Below are positions 18,301 through 24,499 of a stretch of DNA of 35,796 nt, one piece after another. Origin of the DNA: an uncultured Clostridia bacterium. Its GTDB lineage: Bacteria > Bacillota > Clostridia > Christensenellales > UBA1242. The notes under the pieces are model-generated. The model did not search any database and had not been told where the DNA came from. It was given only the letters and a program-made list of their open reading frames with translations. The stretch lies in contig CAKVHY010000014.1 in the NCBI GenBank assembly GCA_934754335.1, positions 1 through 35,796 of the forward strand. The letters are read 5' to 3'. The first letter of the stretch is position 1; every line of letters starts with the position of its first letter. The position numbers and the translations under genes were made by a program.

Positions 18301-19258
18301 AAGCAGTAATGTAGGGCTTGAAAACGAGCAGGTGACCGTAACACTAGTTGTAAATCCAAGAGATTTAATCATTCAATTGAATGTGTTAAGTAAGGAATAT
18401 GACGGAACTGAAAATTTGGCTTATATGGGCTATTCGATTAATGGAGTGGCAGGTTCAGATAACATTGAATTAGATCAAGAAAAGTTGTTTATTAAGTCAT
18501 TAGATAAGAATGTTGGGTTAGATAAAACAATCACAATCAATGGAAATGAAAGTTTGAGCGAAGGGATTAAAAGTGCTTTAAGATTGGATAACCAAACAAA
18601 GTTATCTAACTATAAAATCAAAGTTCGAGTACCTTCTTCAATTAATATCACTTCTAAAAGATTAACTGTGGTTTGGGAAAATAACGAATTAATTTATAAT
18701 GGAAAACCGCAAATCCCAAGTTGCACTTTAGAAGGAATTGTGGATAATGAAGAATGTGTTGCCTCATTTACTGGCTACTATGCAAATGCCACTTTAGCCG
18801 AATTAGAAGCCACAATTACTAATTTGAGTAATACTAATTATTATATTGACAATGCAGATAAATCTATAAAGTTTTATATCAATAGAGCGCACATAAAGAT
18901 TAAAGCAGATGATAAAATCTCTGTAAAAGACAAAGCACCTGAATATTCATTTAGCGTTGTTGAAGGAACTTTATTTGAAGATGATTCATTGCAAGTGGAG
19001 TATTCATTGGAAGCGGTGGAAGGTAATGAAAATAAGTTTGTAATCAAGATGCGTGCATCAAATCCTAACTATATAATAGAGTACGAAACTGGCACTTTAA
19101 CATTAACTGTTGTAAATAGAACATTCGTGGTTGTTGTGTTTGTATTTATAGTATCATTCTTTGTGTTTGAGATGATATTTATAAAAGTTAGAGCGGTGGT
19201 TAAAAGAAAGAAAAAAATTGCACAACTAAACAAAGGAGATAAAAATGGCAGAAACTAA
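12320..19258 (+). CDS. Giant surface-anchored papain-like (C1) cysteine protease with Ig/MBG/YDG-type domains
   Basis: A 2312-residue protein starting at GTG. A hydrophobic helix (about 5-25) acts as signal or anchor. Residues about 80-345 form a papain-like domain: LPSSYDLKDY, then Gln97 and Cys103 in NQMGYGICYSFS, His292 in NHAVTIVGWDD and Asn322 in LNSWGDSWGENGY, so the whole catalytic set is present. Residues about 365-500 resemble the lectin-like domain often found behind clostridial C1 domains. Two Ig-like copies follow (about 735-925, with KWF/KWYK and EDSGxYxC), then at least six MBG/YDG-type domains (motifs KTYGExxP, YDGT, NAGEY). The C-terminus has one membrane helix (about 2265-2285) and a Lys/Arg-rich tail, so the bulk should be outside. 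No LPxTG motif. The stop overlaps the next gene. Target proteins are unknown. Confidence 0.88.
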   Translation: MKNWKIFISCIVCLMLFAGGIIFMQLGKTSLPFESKEISIAEDYNPSNDAEVNYGVTPRNFVPLTDEFYENAKNINEATLPSSYDLKDYIKIDVENQMGYGICYSFSTMSALETTILKNYGEYYNFSAIHLPYYLQLSSGATTINLNGGNFSNATDYLKATSPALDIEMPYPQNAGYPSESGAYGTKVSDLHYSSISSSLKSSILSTSQTINASNAGIDFPTITGDFKKDSANASTVLAYRKAIKNHIINNGAIFSSFYVDAGASSSKNSAYYSSLNHAYYFNGDIETNVNHAVTIVGWDDTYSKNNFRTTPSSDGAYIVLNSWGDSWGENGYFYISYEDYFIESSLSGFLASEIELGNSTNVIENDALYPVYSSVENSASGLSSFTESVSVNVSANNEKYITSMFVPIVNYENAVSISYKFINSDSVQVSDFSSGLTTIATNHKFEDPSYYFKTTYSEEIELGNPIYIPSGAKRILLKLNYTSNENDVKFFLRGALAGDSTIVQLHQMIANQNSSYPLQTSNGYDWIVDVKLAVSDNKNNNIVSNPLNDSTTSNYIDYSNSSRGTSIYIPVGLKSSGTGNEYTVDLYKLGKFSKTKVSSGFEVKSNIINPTFLDSKKNINMQNVYVELNKGFANGEYLLQVSNGEHNIQKYFNLVSGTSKPIFTITYTNTESVENDNPTKFYAGWKNVYISPLGDNGSIKFSCWKNNEVTTNAISTTEISEDIVLNAVWESNFSISLGGNITKDYNGLDTSITVTELENTYVQGTDYNKIEYKWFKDGVEKKEYTGASISVKTVEDSGTYKCICYLYLDTQLVAQAEASMVLTINPTLKVSLGENISKTYDGESSIISVSETENTYINGTHYNNVVIKWYKNSAEITNAINKNSIEVKNFEDSGEYVCEYYLYLDETSVGSASASVTVSINKKELTVSPTKDYSKTYGEENPLMDSFDYDGVVTGETPYITGTLGRNSSSEDAGTYILTKGTIELADKVNFVASNYTLKFKNEANHSLTINPAKAIVSITKSVKENDIYYLTKEYGADEPTINIETDLAVEGLKNNETARFTGKLTRTEGEDIGEYLYNLGDLKLYQTSSSSNVAKPKNYTLVLAETKLRISKKDISFNLLTLDNSKYVEPFKYNGSEQGVKIGVLGALEDLQLTYSADSKLKATNAGNYVVKIIGVDSENYNLIGTLEFAWEISKIDPVLNKPTNLEAYYGDTLANVKLNSNPGFTWEDESLSVGDAGENKQFNATFTPADTTNYNVLQITLSVTVKPKDITITPSSDLYKVYDGTVSYPKITYIYNISAVINDDEIGFDGGLALKDITKNVGFYEIILGSLKIKNKNYNAVLSNEAKYFEIKALEINVSFEGYVDLSFDALEKEITYKITNKFQSDNIYLSFQNLSGKSEADLSNNKIKVINQGLYGVKVVEILGDDKDNYILPSEEISLEFEVLKATIWVTPESNQSKTYGEIDPSLTFEMKGALNGETPLSSGSLNRTEGENAGEYAINLGSLKLEDNGNFKAENYELKLVTEVVYFTILRKTVVISAIVNSGLNKLYDSTNSFTLSLSTIANGVHYSVAGILNADSSQVEVTVQSAVYENPNVIPDNSLNVTFKLAGSKASNYELEFDSYKLCGKIEPKDIYAKFQAKNRAYDGTNNIDIEFKSLVASGLSDTVHSGQVDLKVKPTKATISNASVGKYKYGNYEKKINELNLELKSKSSTFDYTQNYNLLISDFEVNITAKIILSNEVMVEHQEFIYNATNQLDQIKPYFIGVDGNKVLLNYSVSDGSIFKDSGQYKIDLRIENANSNYELANDAKSISLTIEKASLTLNFENNIISFEREFDGTNYIDVNYESLNGVIGSDNVHLVTIPKKLVANSSNVGIYSISENNLKFYSNSGELNLELTGLQSKNYMLDVSNIQFEIKQKKVQAERVEWKFDSLDLIEKDNQIMVDFNGQNMSSLLRACFEYNGTTYFLNLEEVDGKTIKDAGVYHLHAQAEQSSNVGLENEQVTVTLVVNPRDLIIQLNVLSKEYDGTENLAYMGYSINGVAGSDNIELDQEKLFIKSLDKNVGLDKTITINGNESLSEGIKSALRLDNQTKLSNYKIKVRVPSSINITSKRLTVVWENNELIYNGKPQIPSCTLEGIVDNEECVASFTGYYANATLAELEATITNLSNTNYYIDNADKSIKFYINRAHIKIKADDKISVKDKAPEYSFSVVEGTLFEDDSLQVEYSLEAVEGNENKFVIKMRASNPNYIIEYETGTLTLTVVNRTFVVVVFVFIVSFFVFEMIFIKVRAVVKRKKKIAQLNKGDKNGRN

Positions 19259-19967
19259 TGCTAAAAGATTTATTAAATGTTATAACATGATCGATAACGC
19301 TTTAAGAGTTCAGGGCGATATGAGAAGAAGTATAAGTTATACGGAAGCGGTGAGAAGGGCGGCTAGAACAAATGGACTCGTGAAAAAATACGAAGACCAA
19401 TTAATTGATTATGGAAGGCTTAGAAATGCCATTGTGCATAGTTCTAATGACGAATTTATAATTGCAGAACCGCATTTGGAAGTGGTGGAAGATTATGAAA
19501 AAATTACCAACTTAATTTGTACTCCACCATTGGCGATAGATACAGTTTGCAATAAGAATTTCAAAAGTTTAACTGCGGAAATAAAGTTAAAAGACGTTAT
19601 GGAATTTATGTTTAAAACTGGAATTAGTAGTATTCCAATCTATAAAAATGATATGTTGATCGGTGTTGCGCATGCAAATAAAATCACTAAGATTTTAGGG
19701 AAAATGATTTATGAAAAAAGAGATTTGGAAAAATATATTTCCGAAACTAAAATTGAAGACGTTTTAAAAATCTTAATGGAAGATAATTATTACACAATCG
19801 CCGAGCAAAATATAACATTAGATAGAGTTCTATCTTTATTTGAAGAAAACAGAAAACTTTTGCTTATCGTTATAACTAAAACAGGTAGTTTGTTAGAGCA
19901 CCCAATTGGAATCGTTTCAGTGGGCGATATAATGGATATAAATAGAATTTTAGATAATTATGCTTAA
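19245..19967 (+). CDS. HEPN-like domain plus CBS-pair protein
   Basis: 240 residues, cytoplasmic by composition. Residues 1-90 are helical and carry RLRNAIVH, with R60-N61-x3-H65 matching the R-x4-6-H signature (Asn after Arg) of HEPN ribonucleases. Residues about 100-236 hold two CBS repeats (LKDVMEFMFKTGISSIPIYKNDMLIGV, and EDVLKILMEDNYYTIAEQNITL...IGIVSVGDIM), which in other proteins bind adenine nucleotides. The start codon overlaps the last 14 bases of the protease gene in another frame, with AAAGGAG in front, so translation is probably coupled. CBS assignment is strong; HEPN rests on the motif and helical content and could be chance. A sensor-effector role is inferred. Confidence 0.8.
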   Translation: MAETNAKRFIKCYNMIDNALRVQGDMRRSISYTEAVRRAARTNGLVKKYEDQLIDYGRLRNAIVHSSNDEFIIAEPHLEVVEDYEKITNLICTPPLAIDTVCNKNFKSLTAEIKLKDVMEFMFKTGISSIPIYKNDMLIGVAHANKITKILGKMIYEKRDLEKYISETKIEDVLKILMEDNYYTIAEQNITLDRVLSLFEENRKLLLIVITKTGSLLEHPIGIVSVGDIMDINRILDNYA

Positions 19968-19972
19968 AAAAG

Positions 19973-19999
19973 AAAGTGGTTTTATATGCCACTTTTTTT
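19973..19999 (+). terminator. Intrinsic terminator of the protease/CBS operon
   Basis: AAAGTGG at 19973-19979 pairs with CCACTTT at 19989-19995, followed by further Ts. Confidence 0.9.
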
Positions 20000-20109
20000 A
20001 TAAACATATCAAAAATGATTTTGTTTTTGATTTAAAATCATTGATGATTATATTTACTTGCTGATTTTAAAAATTGAAATTTAAGACTAGTTAAATATAT
20101 TTAAAAGTG

Positions 20110-20138
20110 TTGACTTTTTTTCAAAAATATAATAATAT
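20110..20138 (+). promoter_or_regulatory. Promoter of the ileS leader
   Basis: TTGACT at 20110-20115, 17-bp spacer, TAATAT at 20133-20138. This gives a leader of roughly 310 nt before ileS. Confidence 0.72.
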
Positions 20139-20153
20139 AGTTGTATTGATTTT

Positions 20154-20440
20154 GCTCGTGATTATTTATATATTACTAATCACGAGCGAGATTAATATTT
20201 AAAGGCGATGATAAAGGACACGTTTTATTTTAAACGATTTTTAGAGAGCAAACGGTTGGTGAAAGTTTGTAAACACGCAAAATAAGATATCACCTTTTAG
20301 CCAAATCCCAGAAATAATAGTAAGGGATTTCGGGTGTTTCCCGTTATAGAAACCGTATGTGATTGCATATAGAGAAGATAGATATTTACACTTGTAAGTG
20401 GAGTTTTTTCAAATGCAATGCCACACTTACAAGTTTTTTT
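20154..20440 (+). promoter_or_regulatory. T-box leader (Ile specifier) controlling ileS
   Basis: The leader contains the Stem I signature GATGATAAAGGACACG (about 20207-20222), AGAGAGC...GGTTGGTGAAAG (20243-20265) and, on the returning strand, a specifier-loop segment AAGATATCACC in which ATC (20289-20291) matches isoleucine. Next come a hairpin AAATCCC/GGGATTT (20303-20330) with AGAA and GTAA in its loop, like the Stem II S-turn, a compact CGGG/CCCG hairpin (20331-20343) whose loop can pair with downstream GAAAC (pseudoknot-like), and a small Stem III candidate GTATG/CATAT. An extra perfect 11-bp hairpin (20154-20164 / 20177-20187) precedes Stem I. The canonical antiterminator string with TGGT is not found; TGGA at 20399-20402 is the only candidate. 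Uncharged tRNA-Ile would be expected to raise ileS expression. Confidence 0.82.
20390..20440 (+). terminator. T-box-associated terminator before ileS
   Basis: ACTTGTAAGTGG (20390-20401) pairs with CCACACTTACAAGT (20421-20434) across a 19-nt loop and is followed by a T run to 20440. The ileS RBS AGGAGAG starts within ten bases after it. Confidence 0.88.
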
Positions 20441-20456
20441 ATTTAGGAGAGAGAAA

Positions 20457-23400
20457 ATGTATAAAAAGATTGATGGTGGCTTGAATTGCTACAAAAACGA
20501 ACAAGAAATTTTAAAGTTTTGGGAAGAAAACAACATCAAAGAAAAATGCCTAAATCATAATAAAAATGGCAAAATCTTTAGTTTTTATGAGGGCCCTCCA
20601 ACAGCAAATGGTGTTCCACATGTTGGCCATGTTTTTACAAGAGCATTAAAAGATATGTTTGTTAGATTCCGTTCAATGCAAGGTTATTATGTACCTAGAA
20701 AGGGGGGGTGGGACACCCATGGCTTGCCTGTTGAACTTTCTGTTGAGAAAAGCCTAGGTATTAGCGGGAAATCTCAAATTGAAGAATATGGCGTTGAAAA
20801 ATTTATTGAAAAATGTAAGGCCAGTGTTTGGAAATATGTGGATTTGTGGAAAGAATTTTCAGATAAGGTTGGCTATTCAATTGATATGGGCGAGAACGCT
20901 TATGTAACTTATCATAACGATTATATTGAAAGTATTTGGTGGGCATTAAGTGAGATTAATAAAAAGGGCAAAATCTATAAAGGATTTAAAGTTTTGCCTA
21001 GTTGTCCAAGATGCGGAACAGCACTTTCAAGCCATGAAGTGGCGCAAGGTTATAAAGATAGAAAAGACACAACAGTTGTGGCTAAATTTAAATCAAAAGA
21101 TTTTGAAAACACTTATTTCTTGGCATGGACAACCACTCCTTGGACGTTGCCATCAAATATCGCACTTTGTGTAAATCCAAATGAAAAATATGTTATGATT
21201 TCTTGTGACGGAACTAACTATATCTTGGCTGAAGCACTTGTCCCAGTTCACTTCAAAGATAAAGAATATAAAGTTGTTCAAGAATTTGTTGGCACAGATT
21301 TGGAATATAAAAAGTATGAGCCATTATTTGATTACGTTAATAAAAAGGACGCAGAAAAAGGGTATTTTGTTACATGTGATGAATATGTAACTCTAACTGA
21401 TGGTACAGGTATTGTTCATATCGCACCAGCATATGGTGAAGATGATGCTAAAGTTGGCAGAAAATACAATTTGCCACTAGTTCAGATGGCAAATAAATAT
21501 GGAAAATTTGAGAGCGTTTGTGGTGAATGGGCAGGCAAGGACGTATTTGAAGAAAATGAAAATATTGCAATATCTTTAGTTAAAGCAGGAAAGATATTCA
21601 AAACTCAAAAACATACTCATAGTTATCCTCATTGTTGGAGATGTGATAGCCCACTTATGTACTTTGCAAGATCTGGTTGGTTTATGAAAACCACAGATAT
21701 AAGGGAAGATATGGTTAAAAATAATCAATCTGTAAACTGGCTTCCAGATAATGTTAAAGAAGGAAGAATGGGAAATTTCCTTGCAAATAATATTGATTGG
21801 TGCTTAAGTCGTGATAGATATTGGGGAACGCCATTGCCAATCTGGACTTGCGAATGTGGTCATACTCATGTTGTTGGAAGCATTGCAGAATTAAAAGAAC
21901 TTGCAAATCTTCCAAAAGATAAAGAAATTGAACTTCATAAACCTTTCGTTGATGAAATAACAATTAAATGTCCTGAATGTGGACATGATATGCATAGAGT
22001 TCCTGAAGTTTTGGATTGCTGGTTTGATAGCGGTTCTATGCCATTTGCTCAATATCACTATCCATTTGAAAACAAGGATAAGTTTGATAAAACTTTCCCA
22101 GCAGATTTTATAAGTGAAGGTGTGGATCAAACTAGAGGCTGGTTCTATTCCTTGCAAGCGATTTCCACAGCGTTATTTAATAAGTCACCATATAAAACTT
22201 GTATTGCAAACGGAATGCTTGTTGATGAAAATGGCAAAAAATTGTCTAAACATTTAGGCAATTATACTCCACCAATTGAAATGATTGAGAAACTTGGTGC
22301 CGATCCATTAAGATGGACGCTTTATACAGCCACTCAACCTTGGAATAATATTGTTTGTACTCTAGATACAGTTAGAGAAAGTATTAAAAAATACTTTGGA
22401 ACACTTTGGAATACTTATGCTTTCTATGTTATGTATGCAGAGATAGATAAGTTTGACCCAAGCAAATATTCGCTTGAAGATTGTAAACTTTCTAGCATGG
22501 ATAAATGGATCTTAAGCGAACTAAACATTTTGGTTAGAGATGTAACTGAAAACCTAGAGAAATATGCTTCCACGGAAAGTTCAAGATTAATTCAAGAATT
22601 CGTGGATAGATTATCTAATTGGTATGTAAGATGCAGTAGAAAGAGATATTGGGGTAGCGATTTTAGCGAAGATAAGAAATCTGCTTATGTAACTCTTTAC
22701 ACAGTATTATCCACACTTGCAAAATTAACTGCACCATTCACTCCATTTATTAGTGAAGAAATTTATCAAAATATTGAAAGACCATTCTTTGGAAATGCTA
22801 AAGAAAGTGTACATTTATGTGATTATCCAAAATGTAACAAAAAATATATTGATAAAAAATTAAGCAACGATATGAACTTGGCTTATGCTTACACAGAGTT
22901 GGGTCGTAGTGCAAGAAACTTGGCAAACATTAAAAATCGTCAACCATTATCAACATTATATTTAACAGAAGCAAATGAAAAGATTGATTTATCTGATGAA
23001 TTGTTAAACACAATCAAAGAAGAATTAAATGTTAAAAATATTGTACAAAATCAAAATTTAGATGAGTTTGTTAATTATCAATTAAAGCCACAATTAAAAA
23101 CTCTAGGTCCAAAGTATGGAAAAAATATTAATGGAATTAGAGAATATTTAAATAATTGTAATGTTAATGGATTGCTTGATGAAATCAAGAAAAATGGCAG
23201 TGCTAGTTTTGAAGTGAATGGCGAAAAGATTGATATAGCAAAAGATGATTTGTTAATATCTGTAAATCAAAAAGAAGGTTATATTTCTTCTGTTGATGAT
23301 AATCTGGCAGTTGTTTTAGACACTCATATCACAAAAGAATTAAAAGACGAAGGAATCGTTAGAGAATTTATAAGCAGAGTTCAAACTCTTAGAAAAAATT

Positions 23401-23597
23401 CAGGATTAGAGATCGTTGATAGAATTGCGATTGAAGTAACTGGAACTAAAGAGATTGTTGATGTTATATTAAATTATACAAGTACAATTCTAAATAGCGT
23501 TTTGGCTTTAAGCGTAAAAGAAGGAAATGCTGGCTCGTTTAGCGATGAGATTGAATTAGACGAAGGCAAAATTACTGCTTATATAACAAAAATGTAA
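20457..23597 (+). CDS. ileS: Isoleucyl-tRNA synthetase (long, type-2-like)
   Basis: Charges tRNA-Ile with isoleucine and edits valine; cytosolic class I synthetase. It is 1046 residues from the ATG at 20457, which has AGGAGAG in front; a longer frame begins at 20418 inside the terminator hairpin. The HIGH-type motif is HVGH (55-58), and the KMSKS motif reads KLSKH (595-599). WTTTPWTLPSN marks the CP1 editing domain. Several Cys pairs (CPRCG, HCWRC, CECGH, CPECGH) are metal-site candidates. DCWFDSGSMP and the anticodon-binding region (WILSELNIL, NWYVRCSRKRYW) follow. The C-terminal ~200 residues resemble the extension of long IleRS2-type enzymes instead of the terminal zinc finger of E. coli-type IleRS. 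Type-2 assignment is from length and C-terminus only. Regulated by the T-box leader. Confidence 0.96.
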   Translation: MYKKIDGGLNCYKNEQEILKFWEENNIKEKCLNHNKNGKIFSFYEGPPTANGVPHVGHVFTRALKDMFVRFRSMQGYYVPRKGGWDTHGLPVELSVEKSLGISGKSQIEEYGVEKFIEKCKASVWKYVDLWKEFSDKVGYSIDMGENAYVTYHNDYIESIWWALSEINKKGKIYKGFKVLPSCPRCGTALSSHEVAQGYKDRKDTTVVAKFKSKDFENTYFLAWTTTPWTLPSNIALCVNPNEKYVMISCDGTNYILAEALVPVHFKDKEYKVVQEFVGTDLEYKKYEPLFDYVNKKDAEKGYFVTCDEYVTLTDGTGIVHIAPAYGEDDAKVGRKYNLPLVQMANKYGKFESVCGEWAGKDVFEENENIAISLVKAGKIFKTQKHTHSYPHCWRCDSPLMYFARSGWFMKTTDIREDMVKNNQSVNWLPDNVKEGRMGNFLANNIDWCLSRDRYWGTPLPIWTCECGHTHVVGSIAELKELANLPKDKEIELHKPFVDEITIKCPECGHDMHRVPEVLDCWFDSGSMPFAQYHYPFENKDKFDKTFPADFISEGVDQTRGWFYSLQAISTALFNKSPYKTCIANGMLVDENGKKLSKHLGNYTPPIEMIEKLGADPLRWTLYTATQPWNNIVCTLDTVRESIKKYFGTLWNTYAFYVMYAEIDKFDPSKYSLEDCKLSSMDKWILSELNILVRDVTENLEKYASTESSRLIQEFVDRLSNWYVRCSRKRYWGSDFSEDKKSAYVTLYTVLSTLAKLTAPFTPFISEEIYQNIERPFFGNAKESVHLCDYPKCNKKYIDKKLSNDMNLAYAYTELGRSARNLANIKNRQPLSTLYLTEANEKIDLSDELLNTIKEELNVKNIVQNQNLDEFVNYQLKPQLKTLGPKYGKNINGIREYLNNCNVNGLLDEIKKNGSASFEVNGEKIDIAKDDLLISVNQKEGYISSVDDNLAVVLDTHITKELKDEGIVREFISRVQTLRKNSGLEIVDRIAIEVTGTKEIVDVILNYTSTILNSVLALSVKEGNAGSFSDEIELDEGKITAYITKM

Positions 23598-23632
23598 GTT
23601 GATTAAAAGTTTTAATAATTAAATTCTGTAAT

Positions 23633-23670
23633 AAAAAAGAAAGTTTTATTAAAAGACTTTCTTTTTATTT
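23633..23670 (+). terminator. Intrinsic terminator of ileS
   Basis: A-rich arm AAAAAAGAAAAGT pairs (one bulge) with ACTTTCTTTTT around a TTTATTAAAAG region, and a T-rich tail follows. Confidence 0.78.
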
Positions 23671-23705
23671 TGATTTGATATATAATCATAACTAGGAGAA
23701 AATTT

Positions 23706-24413
23706 ATGTTAGATGTAATTTACGAAGATAATCATATTTTAGTTGTAGTTAAGCCACAAAATATTCCATCACAAGAAGATGAGTCTTTAGATGAAAACAT
23801 GGTTTCGCTAGTTCAAAAATATTTAAAAGAAAAATATCAAAAACCGGGCAACGTTTATGTTGGACTTGTTCATAGGTTAGATAGACCAACTGGCGGAGTG
23901 ATGGTTTTTGCAAAGACGGGAAAGGCGAGTGCTAGATTAACTGAGCAAATTAAATCTCAAGAGATGAAAAAAACTTATTTGGCAGTTGTGAATGGCATTG
24001 TGAAAGAAGATAGTAGGGAATTAGTAAATTATTTAAAAAAGAATAATAGAACAAACACTGTTCAAGTTGTACCTGAACTTACCACAGATGCTAAAAAAGC
24101 AGTTTTAACTTATCAGGTTTTAGAAAGAAAAGAAAAAGTTACATTAGTTGCAGTTCGCTTGAAAACTGGAAGAAGCCATCAAATAAGAGTTCAGATGAAA
24201 CATATTGGTCACCCAATTTTTGGCGATGTTAGATATGGCGGAGATATATTATCTAAAGGTCATAACCTTGCACTATGGGCATATAAATTGGAGTTTAAGC
24301 ACCCAATCACAAAAGAACAAATGACATTCACTGTTTATCCACCAGCAGATATAATTCCATGGAAAATATTTACGAGTATGGACGCTATGGTTTCTAAAAT
24401 TAAATTTATTTAA
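23706..24413 (+). CDS. RluA-family pseudouridine synthase
   Basis: Isomerises specific uridines in rRNA or tRNA to pseudouridine. The 235-residue protein has the catalytic segment VHRLDRPTGGVMVFAKT with the nucleophilic Asp (about residue 60), the early KP motif in ILVVVKPQNIPS, YLAVVNG, and LKTGRSHQIRVQMKHIGHPIFGDVRYGG. There is no N-terminal S4 domain, so it is closer to short RluA/TruC-like enzymes than to RluD, and the exact RNA target cannot be read. RBS TAGGAGA precedes the ATG. TATAAT at 23682-23687 is a likely -10, with a poor -35. It converges with the giant minus-strand gene and shares a bidirectional terminator with it. Confidence 0.93.
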   Translation: MLDVIYEDNHILVVVKPQNIPSQEDESLDENMVSLVQKYLKEKYQKPGNVYVGLVHRLDRPTGGVMVFAKTGKASARLTEQIKSQEMKKTYLAVVNGIVKEDSRELVNYLKKNNRTNTVQVVPELTTDAKKAVLTYQVLERKEKVTLVAVRLKTGRSHQIRVQMKHIGHPIFGDVRYGGDILSKGHNLALWAYKLEFKHPITKEQMTFTVYPPADIIPWKIFTSMDAMVSKIKFI

Positions 24414-24462
24414 GTGCTATGCAATTTATTATTTTACAAGATTTTTAGAGTTATGCAAAGTA

Positions 24463-24494
24463 AAAAAATACGGCTTATTTAAGCCGTATTTTTT
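24463..24494. terminator. Bidirectional intrinsic terminator
   Basis: Perfect 14-bp stem AAAAAATACGGCTT / AAGCCGTATTTTTT with loop ATTT, between convergent genes. Confidence 0.93.
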
Positions 24495-24499
24495 GTTAT

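Noticed and set aside
20418..20456. N-terminal extension of IleRS
   Set aside because: The codon sits at the loop/3' arm of the T-box terminator and lacks an RBS; 20457 follows AGGAGAG.
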